From: Hyphomicrobiales bacterium
GTDB taxonomy: Bacteria; Pseudomonadota; Alphaproteobacteria; Rhizobiales; JAJFHR01
Direction of reading: 5' to 3'
Assembly: GCA_021775475.1 (NCBI GenBank)
Contig: JAJFHS010000039.1
Coordinates: 62,001-126,000, forward strand
DNA length: 64,000 nucleotides
In this document: positions 16,856 to 25,148 of the stretch, one piece after another
How positions within the stretch are numbered: the stretch's first letter is position 1
How the letters are laid out: each line of letters opens with the position of its first letter
Made by a program: the position numbers and the translations under genes
The notes under the pieces: generated by a model
What the model saw: only the letters and a program-made list of their open reading frames with translations
Told to the model about the DNA's origin: nothing
Databases searched by the model: none

Positions 16856-18571
16856 ATGAACGGCGCTGATATTATTGCAATCATCATTCTGGCGGCAATT
16901 GTTATTGCCGTTCTCGCCTACCTGCTGCATTGGCTCTATCGCCATTCGACCAAGGATGTTTCTTTTGTTCGAACCGGCTTTCGCGGTGAAAAAGTCGTCA
17001 TGGGCGGTGGCTCCCTGGTTTTGCCAATTGTGCATGATCTAACCGAGGTCAACATGAACACCTTGCGACTGGAAGTCGTCCGGGCGCGGGAAAAGTCTTT
17101 AATCACCAAAGACCGGATGCGGGTCGAACTTGATGTGGAATTCTTTGTTCGCGTCATTCCGACCCAGGAAGCCGTGGCGACGGCGGCGCGCACTCTGGGC
17201 AACCGTACGATGAGGCCGGAAAGCCTGAGAGATCTTATTCAGGGCCGTTTTGTTGATGCCATGGGAGCGGTGGCCGCCACCATGGGAATGGAAGAAATTC
17301 ACGAAAATCGTTCTGAATTTATCAAGGCAATAAAAAAAGAAGTTGCTGACAGCCTGACCTCAAACGGCCTTGAACTGGAAACCGTGTCCTTAACTTCGCT
17401 TGAACAGACTGATATCAGCTTGTTCAACCCGGACAACACGTTTGATGCGGAAGGGCTAACCCGCCTCACCGAGGAAATTGAAAAACGTAAGAAAAAGCGC
17501 AACGACATTGAACAGGATACAATGATTGCGATCCGCAAGAAAAACCTCGAATCAGAAAAACTTGCGCTGAATATCAAACGCGAAAGCGAATATGCGCGCC
17601 TTGCCGAAGATAGCGAAGTTGCTGTGCGCCGGGCTCAACAAAAATCCGAAGTCGAGCAGATGAACGCTGCCAAAGAACGCGAGATAGAAACATCGCGCAT
17701 CAAGGAGCGCAAAGAGGTCGAGCGCGAACGCATTCGCATGGAACAAGAACTGGAAGCGCTGGAAATCCAGCGGCACCAGGCGCGCGAGCTTGAAGAACAA
17801 GCCCGTGAGATTGCCGTTTCACTAAAATCCAAAGAACGTTCTGAAGCGGAAACATTGTCGGAAGCAGCCCGCGCCAAGATGATCGAGGCCAAGGAAAAAT
17901 CTCTGACGGTGCGTGATGCAGAAATTGCCAATCGCCGTAAACTGGTTGAACTGGTGGCAGCCACTCAGGAAGCTGAACGCGAAGCAATTGGTCTGAAGAC
18001 GCTTGCCGAAGCAGAAAAAGTTGCCGCCAGCGATCGCGCTGATGCCGACAAGGTCGAAGTCGCTGCCTTGCAGGTGCGGTATAAAGTCGAAGCCGATGGC
18101 AAGCGGGCCTTGAACGAGGCTGAAAATCTGCGTTCAGACGCCAACCGTAAAAGTGCACTGCACCAGAAACTGGTTGAACAACTGCCCGATATTATCCGTG
18201 AAAGCGTCAAACCGATGGAAAATATCGACGAGATCAAAATCCTCCATGTGGAAGGCCTGCCGGGACTTTCCAGCACCAGTGGGTCTGAGGGTCAAGGCGG
18301 TGATGGCGGCAGCGAAGCCGGTTCGTCAACTGAGGGAAACCTTGCTGACCAGGTAGTAAATTCGGCCCTGCGCTATCGCTCCCAGGCACCATTTGTCGAT
18401 ACACTGTTAAGTGAAATCGGAATGAGTGGCGAAAACATCCACCGCATGGAAGGGCTGCAGGACCTATCAAAGATTGTGTACACCGAACCGGGCGAAGCTC
18501 AAACGGGAAAGCAATCAGCTCCGAAATCAAAAAGAAAACCATCGGTCCGGAAACCAAAGAGCAAAAAATAG
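16856..18571 (+). CDS. Flotillin-family (SPFH domain) membrane scaffold protein
   Basis: 571 residues. One N-terminal membrane helix (about 5-27, IIAIIILAAIVIAVLAYLL) is followed by an SPFH/band-7 domain (about 35-200; GFRGEKVVMGGGSLVLPIVH). A long Glu/Ala/Lys/Arg-rich coiled coil (about 215-450) comes next, then a Gly/Ser-rich linker and a basic C-terminus (PKSKRKPSVRKPKSKK). This is the YqiK/FloT layout. Bacterial flotillins organise membrane microdomains and membrane fluidity. The start lies 54 bp after the opsin-like gene in the same operon, suggesting that the two membrane proteins work in one assembly. Confidence 0.9.
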   Translation: MNGADIIAIIILAAIVIAVLAYLLHWLYRHSTKDVSFVRTGFRGEKVVMGGGSLVLPIVHDLTEVNMNTLRLEVVRAREKSLITKDRMRVELDVEFFVRVIPTQEAVATAARTLGNRTMRPESLRDLIQGRFVDAMGAVAATMGMEEIHENRSEFIKAIKKEVADSLTSNGLELETVSLTSLEQTDISLFNPDNTFDAEGLTRLTEEIEKRKKKRNDIEQDTMIAIRKKNLESEKLALNIKRESEYARLAEDSEVAVRRAQQKSEVEQMNAAKEREIETSRIKERKEVERERIRMEQELEALEIQRHQARELEEQAREIAVSLKSKERSEAETLSEAARAKMIEAKEKSLTVRDAEIANRRKLVELVAATQEAEREAIGLKTLAEAEKVAASDRADADKVEVAALQVRYKVEADGKRALNEAENLRSDANRKSALHQKLVEQLPDIIRESVKPMENIDEIKILHVEGLPGLSSTSGSEGQGGDGGSEAGSSTEGNLADQVVNSALRYRSQAPFVDTLLSEIGMSGENIHRMEGLQDLSKIVYTEPGEAQTGKQSAPKSKRKPSVRKPKSKK

Positions 18572-18631
18572 CGATCCCTAAACGGATCATAGTCTCTGCC
18601 TTTGCACGCTATCATCATAAGGATTCCTTTG

Positions 18632-19057
18632 TTGGTCAATGAGAGAAAATTAGAACGCGGGATCATTGTATTCTGCAATTGGGCGGTTTTCGGAATTATC
18701 GGCCTGACTTTCCTGCTCGAAGGAGTGGCTACAGACGCCTATCTCACCGGTCTTGCCGGGATCATTGGAATTGTTGCCGGGTTCATTGGCCACATGGTGA
18801 TCAACGTTGTTTTCGACCAGGCCTTTAGCTTGGGCGAGACAGCTCTGGGGCTGGCGGTTTTTGCAATCAGCATTCTGACATTCGTTTTAAACTGGATTTT
18901 TGTTGGCCTTTCAAAGACTGATTTTTTAATTGGTTTGACTTTGCTGAGCATCCTGGTGACGGGGTTTTTCGTCTATCTGTCGACGCGTTACGGAATTCGT
19001 GGTGCCTTCAACCGCTTTGATGTGAAGTCGCAACGACGTTCAAGGCGGAAAGGATGA
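18632..19057 (+). CDS. Small four-helix membrane protein of unknown function
   Basis: About 141 residues if TTG 18632 is used (AAGGA eight bases upstream). TTG 18629 and TTG 18602 are in-frame alternatives. Four hydrophobic segments are visible (WAVFGIIGLTFLLEG, GLAGIIGIVAGFIGHMVINV, GLAVFAISILTFVLNWIFVG, IGLTLLSILVTGFFVYL), followed by a basic tail ending KSQRRSRRKG. It sits between flotillin and symporter genes, and its stop overlaps the symporter start (ATGA). I recognise no family. By position it may be an accessory subunit of the symporter or flotillin. Confidence 0.75.
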   Translation: MVNERKLERGIIVFCNWAVFGIIGLTFLLEGVATDAYLTGLAGIIGIVAGFIGHMVINVVFDQAFSLGETALGLAVFAISILTFVLNWIFVGLSKTDFLIGLTLLSILVTGFFVYLSTRYGIRGAFNRFDVKSQRRSRRKG

Positions 19058-21012
19058 CCCTTTCTGATTCAATGGTCTGGTTGATGCTGTTTTTATTCCT
19101 GTATGGAATTGTGACACTCTACTGGGCGCGACTGGCTTCTGGTTTTAACCGCCATGGCAGCAGTTTTTTTCACGCCGATGGCGCACTTGCCCCGTGGATG
19201 ACCGCGCTCACAATGGCGGGAGCAAGTGTCTCTGGATGGATTGTGCTGGGTTTTCCGGAAATGATAGCCGTCCACGGGTTTGGATTTGCTGTTCCGGGAG
19301 TGGCCGGTATCGTCCTACCGCTTACCGGTGTTCTGTTTTTCAAACGACAATGGACGCTCGCCCGGCGATATGGTTTTGTCAGTCAGGGCGAGATTTTTCG
19401 CGGCTATTATGGCGGCCACGGACTGGCGGTGATATCCGTCATCATTGCGGTGATATTTGCTGTCGGTTTTACCGGCATGCAATTACGCGCGTTAAGTTTG
19501 GTTTTGTCACAACTTTCAGGCGGAGAAACTCCCGCTTCCACCTTCGTCTGGTTGATTGCGTTTTTCCTTTTTGCCTATTGCGTCATTGGCGGCATGCGCG
19601 TGGTCGGATATCTGGGGTCCTTACAGGCGGTGTTGCTGGGACTGGCGATTTTTGGCCTTGGTATTGCGGTGGTTGTGTCGACGTCAGGCTTTGTTGCTCT
19701 GAACCAGCAATTGGCGACATTGGCGCAAGATGATCAAATGCTGGCCCGGCGTTTGTTTGAGGTAAGCGGAGTTATTCAATTTACCTCAGGTATTGGTGCT
19801 GATGTGCCGGTGGCAAGTCAGTGGACATCTGTGATGATTTTAAGCACAGCTCTGGCATTGTTGGGTTTCCAGGCAACACCCATGGCAACTCAATTAATCC
19901 TCAGCACCCGCAACGCAAACGGTTTTGCTGCCGGGCAGACCTGGGTGATGGCGGGTTTTTTTGGGGCTTTGGTGGTTTTCGCAATTGTCCTGATAGGTGC
20001 TGCAGGTATTGATAATGCATCGCAAGACAATACGATCCAGAGTCTATTAAGTGACCTGTCGGCAAAATCTCCCTGGTTTGTGGCCGCCATTGCTGTCGGG
20101 CTGGTTGCATCCGTGCAAATTATCGCTGGTCTGAGCCTGGTTACCGCCGCCGGTGGCCTTGTGCGCGACATCTATATTCCTTTTTTCCACAAAGGCCTGG
20201 AGGCAAGTGAAGCGGTTCTGTACGCACGGGTTGTTATCGGGCTGCTATTGCTGACAAGTGTTCTGTTAGCGATTTTACTACCCGTTGGCCTTTCGGCAAT
20301 TGGTGCGATTGCTCTGCCGGTAGCGTTTCAGCTGTGGCCGGCATTAATTGGTGTTTGCTGGTTTAAAATCATCTCCCGGCAGGCGGCGACTACAGGGGCG
20401 GCTATTGGAATTTTTGCCGTATTGATTACCGATAGTCTGGGGGCAAATATCCTTGGCTTTCTGGGGCTGGAATTACCCTGGGGCCGCTGGCCCTGGACCA
20501 TTCATTCGGCGGCCTGGGGAATGTTTTTCAACCTGCTGGCTGTCATTACAATTTCAGCGATTACTCAAGGCCGGGGACATTCCGGCCAGGCATCGCAAAT
20601 GCAAAGGTTCCTGTCTTCCCAGTCCAACCGCAAAGGCAAAAGCCGTGCCCTTAAACCAGCGGCATGGTCCGCTGTTCTGGCCTGGTTTTTTCTGGCATTG
20701 GGCCCCGGTGTTGTGCTTGGAAACCTTGCCTTTGGACCAGCGGGTGGTGGCTTTGATGCCTGGATAGTGGGAATGCCATCTCTATGGGCATGGACCCTGC
20801 TGTTTTGGGTTCTGGGCGTTTTTCTGATCTGGTTTTTATCTTATAAACTGGAGTTTGCAACCGCACCTGTTGCACCCATCATACCCATAGAACAGGCTCC
20901 GCGCCTATTGCCCCAGGACACTAAAATGCAAGGCAAAGAACTTGTCACCCTGGTTTGGTCAATCGCCGGTCTGGCTGGTGTCATTGCACTTACCGTGTGG
21001 ATTTTCGGTTAA
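19054..21012 (+). CDS. Sodium:solute symporter family (SSF) transporter
   Basis: 652 residues with about 13 membrane helices. SSF features include ALTMAGASVSGWIVLGFPEM early in the protein, the WTLARRYGFVSQGE segment, AYCVIGGMRVVGYLGSLQAV and the GAAGIDNASQDN loop. There is no C-terminal kinase domain. It would import a solute with sodium. Coupling to the small membrane gene (ATGA overlap) and to the dehydrogenases downstream makes it a second uptake route for the substrate or a pathway acid such as hydroxybutyrate. Substrate not determinable. Confidence 0.85.
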   Translation: MTLSDSMVWLMLFLFLYGIVTLYWARLASGFNRHGSSFFHADGALAPWMTALTMAGASVSGWIVLGFPEMIAVHGFGFAVPGVAGIVLPLTGVLFFKRQWTLARRYGFVSQGEIFRGYYGGHGLAVISVIIAVIFAVGFTGMQLRALSLVLSQLSGGETPASTFVWLIAFFLFAYCVIGGMRVVGYLGSLQAVLLGLAIFGLGIAVVVSTSGFVALNQQLATLAQDDQMLARRLFEVSGVIQFTSGIGADVPVASQWTSVMILSTALALLGFQATPMATQLILSTRNANGFAAGQTWVMAGFFGALVVFAIVLIGAAGIDNASQDNTIQSLLSDLSAKSPWFVAAIAVGLVASVQIIAGLSLVTAAGGLVRDIYIPFFHKGLEASEAVLYARVVIGLLLLTSVLLAILLPVGLSAIGAIALPVAFQLWPALIGVCWFKIISRQAATTGAAIGIFAVLITDSLGANILGFLGLELPWGRWPWTIHSAAWGMFFNLLAVITISAITQGRGHSGQASQMQRFLSSQSNRKGKSRALKPAAWSAVLAWFFLALGPGVVLGNLAFGPAGGGFDAWIVGMPSLWAWTLLFWVLGVFLIWFLSYKLEFATAPVAPIIPIEQAPRLLPQDTKMQGKELVTLVWSIAGLAGVIALTVWIFG

Positions 21013-21032
21013 ATGATTTTTCGGAGGAAAAT

Positions 21033-22190
21033 ATGAATCAGTTTAATTTCAACACTACCCCCAGCATCCTGTTTGGGTCGGGGCGGTTATCGCAATTGGG
21101 GGAAATTTTCAAAGCCACAATCGGCACCCGCGTTTTGCTGGTGACTGATCCCGGCATGCTGGCCACCGGTATTGTTGATCGCAGCCTTGAGGCTTTAAAA
21201 AGTGCTGGTGTGGACGTCACACTGTTCAGTGATGTAAAGGCTGACCCGCCTGAAGCGATTGTTCTGGAAGCCACCCGGATGGCTATTGATAGTGATGTTG
21301 ATGGCATTATAGGTCTTGGTGGCGGATCTTCCCTGGACGTGGCAAAACTGGCAGCCCTTCTGGCACCGGGTACAGAAGAGCTAAAAGATGCTTACGGTGT
21401 CGGCAATGCCAAGGGGCCGCGATTACCCCTGATCCTGGTGCCAACCACGGCTGGAACCGGCTCTGAAGTCACACCGGTATCTATTGTGACCACCGGTGCC
21501 AGTGAAAAAATGGGTGTGGTTTCACCTATTATTCTGCCTGACATTGCCTTGCTTGATCCTGAACTGACGCTTGGTCTGCCACCGCATATTACTGCGGCTA
21601 CGGGTATCGATGCCATGGTACACGCGATTGAGGCCTATGCGTCCGGCAATCCCAACAACAATCCGATTTCACGTAATCTGGCCACTGATGCATTGCGTCT
21701 CATGGGAGCGGCTCTGGAAACCGCTGTGCATGATGGCTCAGATGTTAAAGCGCGCTCTGACATGTTGCTGGGGTCAATGCTGGCCGGTCAGGCTTTTGCC
21801 AATTCGCCAGTTGCTGCGGTTCACGCACTGGCCTATCCGATTGGCGGGCATTTTCATGTGCCCCATGGTTTGTCGAACGCGCTGATTCTGCCGTATGTAC
21901 TCCGCTTCAATACCAAGGTTGCACCACAACCTTACGCAGAAATGGCACCTTACGCGTTTCCTGATCTGGTTAACCTGCAGGGACAAGAACGCGCAGAAGC
22001 TTTTTGTGAGGCCATGGCGGACCTTTCAAAACGGTGCGGATTACAGCAGACATTGCGGGAAATGGATATTCCAAAAGATTTTCTGCCCAAACTGGCCAGT
22101 GATGCCATGAACCAAACCCGGTTACTGGTCAACAATCCCAGAGAAGTTGGCGAGGCTGACGCCTTGTCTATTTACGAGGCTGCCTGGTAG
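21033..22190 (+). CDS. Iron-containing alcohol dehydrogenase (gamma-hydroxybutyrate dehydrogenase-like)
   Basis: 385 residues from ATG 21033, with CGGAGGAAA upstream; a longer in-frame start overlaps the symporter gene and is rejected. NAD-binding GLGGGSSLDVAKLAALL and PTTAGTGSEVTPVSIV are present. The metal site lies in GIDAMVHAIEAYAS and HALAYPIGGHFHVPHGLSNA, which supply the conserved Asp/His ligands of group III alcohol dehydrogenases. BlcB/AttL, the hydroxybutyrate dehydrogenase of the butyrolactone operon, belongs to this family. It would turn a 4-hydroxy acid into a semialdehyde for the enzyme encoded next. Confidence 0.87.
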   Translation: MNQFNFNTTPSILFGSGRLSQLGEIFKATIGTRVLLVTDPGMLATGIVDRSLEALKSAGVDVTLFSDVKADPPEAIVLEATRMAIDSDVDGIIGLGGGSSLDVAKLAALLAPGTEELKDAYGVGNAKGPRLPLILVPTTAGTGSEVTPVSIVTTGASEKMGVVSPIILPDIALLDPELTLGLPPHITAATGIDAMVHAIEAYASGNPNNNPISRNLATDALRLMGAALETAVHDGSDVKARSDMLLGSMLAGQAFANSPVAAVHALAYPIGGHFHVPHGLSNALILPYVLRFNTKVAPQPYAEMAPYAFPDLVNLQGQERAEAFCEAMADLSKRCGLQQTLREMDIPKDFLPKLASDAMNQTRLLVNNPREVGEADALSIYEAAW

Positions 22191-22212
22191 GCACATTACA
22201 AAGGAAATTTGA

Positions 22213-23661
22213 ATGTTAAATCTAAACGATCAGTCATTGCTGGAGACGCGCTCTTATATTGACGGGCAATGGATTGAAGGTGAAAAAACCACCGAAGTTC
22301 GCAATCCAGCAACCAATGAGGTGATTGCAAAAGTTGCTAACCTTGGTGTGTCCGAGACAACAAAAGCCATTGATTCAGCCTACGCGGTGCAAAAATCATG
22401 GGCCGCGAAAACCGCCAAGGAGCGTTGCGCAATCCTGTTGAAATGGCAGAACCTTATGCTGGAAAACACTGAAGATCTGGCACAGATTCTAACCGCCGAA
22501 ATGGGCAAACCGATCGCTGAGGCCCGCGGTGAAATTGCTTACGGTGCAAGCTTCATCCAATGGTTTGCAGAAGAAGCGCGCCGCGTTTACGGCGATACAA
22601 TTCCCGGCCATCAGGTTGACAAACGCATCCTTGTTCTGCGTCAGCCCATCGGGGTTGTGGCTTCCATAACGCCGTGGAATTTCCCCAACGCCATGATCGC
22701 GCGCAAAGTAGCTCCCGCACTGGCGACAGGGTGTACGTTCGTTGCCCGCCCGGCAGTGCTGACCCCACTTTCAGCAACCGCCATGGCGGTACTTGGTGAG
22801 CGCGCCGGTATACCCGCTGGTGTATTCAACGTGGTCACCAGCGAAGATTCGACAGGGGTTGGCAAAGAGCTTTGCACCAATCCCAAAGTGCGAAAACTAA
22901 CGTTTACCGGATCTACCCGTGTCGGATCGATTTTGATGCAACAATGCGCCGGCGATATCAAGAAATTGAGCCTCGAGTTGGGAGGTAATGCCCCGTTTAT
23001 CGTTTTTGATGATGCCGATCTTGACAAGGCGGTTGAAGGCGCTCTGATTGCCAAATTCAGGAACTCCGGCCAGACCTGCGTTTGCGCCAACCGGATTTAT
23101 GTTCAGGCAAGCGTTTATGACAGCTTTGCTGAAAAATTGGCAACGGCAATAGCGAAGCTGAAAGTTGGCAATGGCGCTGAGGAGAGCAATCAGATCGGCC
23201 CGATGATTGAAAAGGCCGGCCTCGACAAGGTTGAAGAACACCTCAAGGACGCGCTCGATAAAGGCGCGAAAGTTGCCATTGGCGGGCACCGGAATGCCGC
23301 CGGAGATTTATTTTTTGACCCCACGGTTTTGACTGGCGTTACGCCAGATATGTTAATGGCGCGCGAGGAAACCTTCGGCCCTCTGGCACCGCTTTTTAAG
23401 TTTGATAGCGATGATGAAGTCATCCAGATGGCCAATGACACCGAATTTGGCCTTGCCTCTTATTTCTATGCCAACGACCTCTCTCGCGTCTGGAAGGTTA
23501 TGGAGGAACTGGAATATGGCATGGTCGGCGTCAATACCGGGTTGATTTCGACTGCTGAAGCTCCCTTCGGCGGCGTCAAACAATCAGGTCTTGGACGCGA
23601 AGGATCTAAATACGGCATGGATGATTATCTGGAAATGAAATACGTTTGTCTCAGCGTTTAA
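22213..23661 (+). CDS. gabD: NAD(P)-dependent succinate-semialdehyde dehydrogenase
   Basis: 482 residues, the normal size for GabD. The N-terminal segment SYIDGQWIEGEKTTEVRNPA, the catalytic Glu in LELGGNAPFIVFDDAD and the catalytic Cys in FRNSGQTCVCANRIYVQ (the C-x-C form typical of SSADH) are seen. The cofactor motif FTGSTRVGSILMQ is also present. The last gene of the operon, 22 bp after the Fe-ADH gene. It would oxidise succinate semialdehyde to succinate for the TCA cycle. Its role matches BlcA/AttK. Glutarate-semialdehyde activity cannot be excluded. Confidence 0.9.
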   Translation: MLNLNDQSLLETRSYIDGQWIEGEKTTEVRNPATNEVIAKVANLGVSETTKAIDSAYAVQKSWAAKTAKERCAILLKWQNLMLENTEDLAQILTAEMGKPIAEARGEIAYGASFIQWFAEEARRVYGDTIPGHQVDKRILVLRQPIGVVASITPWNFPNAMIARKVAPALATGCTFVARPAVLTPLSATAMAVLGERAGIPAGVFNVVTSEDSTGVGKELCTNPKVRKLTFTGSTRVGSILMQQCAGDIKKLSLELGGNAPFIVFDDADLDKAVEGALIAKFRNSGQTCVCANRIYVQASVYDSFAEKLATAIAKLKVGNGAEESNQIGPMIEKAGLDKVEEHLKDALDKGAKVAIGGHRNAAGDLFFDPTVLTGVTPDMLMAREETFGPLAPLFKFDSDDEVIQMANDTEFGLASYFYANDLSRVWKVMEELEYGMVGVNTGLISTAEAPFGGVKQSGLGREGSKYGMDDYLEMKYVCLSV

Positions 23662-23972
23662 CCAAAGCCTGGAATAAACAGAGATCAGCGAGAAATTCAC
23701 CTGGGCAAGATGGCTATCTACTGCCAGATTTTCAAGTAGTGTAGACGGTGTAGTATTGCCCCGCAGAAAATGGGGTGGATGCAATCATGCCTGATCCACA
23801 AATGCAGGAATTGAACCGCCCCAAGTTTACACCTATGACGAACTTGGAAAGTTTCTGCATTCCATCAATCTACAACACCGTCCTTTCTCAGTCACTGAAT
23901 CACCATGACAATACCGTTTTTTAATTTACCAGAGCTCACTCTTATGGCATGGGTTGAAATTCCACTTGAGGA
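23662..23972. other. Non-coding spacer after the catabolic operon
   Basis: No convincing gene, terminator or repeat is visible. Short ORFs here lack ribosome-binding sites and family resemblance. It leads into the decayed sequences at 23973-24460. Confidence 0.5.
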
Positions 23973-24227
23973 CTATCCCGAAATAAGCTCTGGAGCATAT
24001 TTCAGCATCCTCGCATGGCACAGAGCGCCAGCGTGGCGGGTCAGCACTTTCATTTCATCATCCGACAGGGCCTTTAAATTTGTCCCTATTAGCGAGGCAA
24101 AGCGAGCATCGCCAGGTCTTGTTTCGCCTTCGGTGCTGTCGATGGAGAATCACAGAGGCTTGGGGCCGCCTTCTGCCCCATGCGACAGTAAAAGCCGCTG
24201 TAACTGGAGGCCGCGACCCTGCTCCAT
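23973..24227 (-). pseudogene. Gene remnant with in-frame stop (possibly patatin-like phospholipase C-terminus)
   Basis: The minus strand has an 85-codon frame from ATG 24227 to TAG 23973, interrupted by TGA at codon 26 (24150-24152). The downstream part reads as real protein (FSIDSTEGETRPGDARFASL, IGTNLKALSDDEMKVLTRHA, then GALCHARMLKYAPELISG). It resembles the C-terminal end of bacterial patatin-like phospholipases, where a small threonine-rich segment precedes a helical closing region. The resemblance is by eye and weak. It is probably a decayed gene end rather than a functional gene. Confidence 0.4.
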
Positions 24228-24316
24228 TAAAATGCCGAATTAATGCCCTAAAAAAGATAACAGGGAAATCGGTAGGGAGAGGGCTGGCTTCAGGACTAAA
24301 AAGTCGTTGAAAGTGA

Positions 24317-24460
24317 CTATCGGGTCAGGCACTAAAAGTCAGTTCCAAATGTCCATTAGAGGGTGACCTGCCAGACCGTTTCAATCAGGATAAAGAATTG
24401 GTTGACCGGTTAGTTGGATTCTTGCAAGCTTCAACAAATCCACTTGGAAGATCAATATGA
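24317..24460 (+). pseudogene. Truncated C-terminal coding fragment just before the aquaporin gene
   Basis: An open frame of 47 codons without a start ends in a TGA that overlaps the aquaporin ATG (ATGA). It reads LEGDLPDRFNQDKELVDRLV then GFLQASTNPLGRSI, a plausible helical protein end. The stop/start overlap is what a true upstream operon partner would show. AqpS-type channels are usually downstream of arsR or arsR-arsC genes, so this may be the remaining end of such a gene. I cannot identify the family. Confidence 0.4.
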
Positions 24461-25119
24461 TACGAAGATTGATGGCTGAATGGCTGGGAACGTTTTCCCT
24501 GCTGGCAACCGTTATTGGTTCCGGTATTACCGCGGAGCGACTGGCCGGTGGCAATATTGCCATTGCTCTTTTGGGTAATACAATTCCGACCGGGGCTATA
24601 TTGATGGTATTGATTTTGGTGTTTCGTCCAATATCAGGTGCGCATTTCAACCCGGCCGTGACCCTTGTTTTTGCAATCCGAAAGGAAATAACAGTCCGGG
24701 ATTCAATTTATTATGTTCTGGCGCAAGTTTCTGGCGGCATTGCGGGCGTTCTGATTGCTCATGTGATGTTTGACATTCCGCTGATTTACCCTTCGACGAC
24801 GGTGCGCGAGGGCATGGGACAATGGGTCGGGGAGTTTGTCGCAACCTTCGGGCTGATAGGGACAATTCTGGGTTGTCAGAAAAATCGAAGCGACGCCCTG
24901 CCCTATGCTGTTGGTCTATACATTATTGCAGCATACTGGTTTACCTCGTCCACTTCATTTGCCAATCCGGCCGTGACAATTGCCCGTGGCTTTTCCAATA
25001 CATTTGCCGGAATTCTGCCTAATGATGTTGCAGCTTTCGTTGCCGTGCAATTGGTAGCCGCTGTTATTGCCACGTTTTTCTTCCACTGGTTATTCGATGA
25101 GGGAAAAAGCGTGATTTAA
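24457..25119 (+). CDS. MIP-family aquaporin, AqpS-like (arsenite/metalloid channel type)
   Basis: 220 residues with six helices and both NPA boxes, GAHFNPAVTLVFAIRKE and SFANPAVTIARGFSNTFAG. The N-terminus (MAEWLGTFSLLATVIGSGIT, AERLAGGNIAIALLGNT) matches the AqpS group found in alphaproteobacterial ars operons, where the channel lets trivalent arsenic leave or enter. The neighbouring arsenite-oxidase-type genes at 26281-29102 support a metalloid link. A plain glycerol or water channel is the alternative. It converges with the LuxR gene at 25149. Confidence 0.85.
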   Translation: MIRRLMAEWLGTFSLLATVIGSGITAERLAGGNIAIALLGNTIPTGAILMVLILVFRPISGAHFNPAVTLVFAIRKEITVRDSIYYVLAQVSGGIAGVLIAHVMFDIPLIYPSTTVREGMGQWVGEFVATFGLIGTILGCQKNRSDALPYAVGLYIIAAYWFTSSTSFANPAVTIARGFSNTFAGILPNDVAAFVAVQLVAAVIATFFFHWLFDEGKSVI

Positions 25120-25148
25120 TTCGGCGATACTATCAGCCTTGGCCGGAC

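Noticed and set aside
24141-24160. In-frame TGA of the patatin-like remnant as a selenocysteine codon
   Set aside because: There is no visible hairpin of SECIS type directly after it, and the frame is short and lacks a supported start; decay is the simpler explanation.
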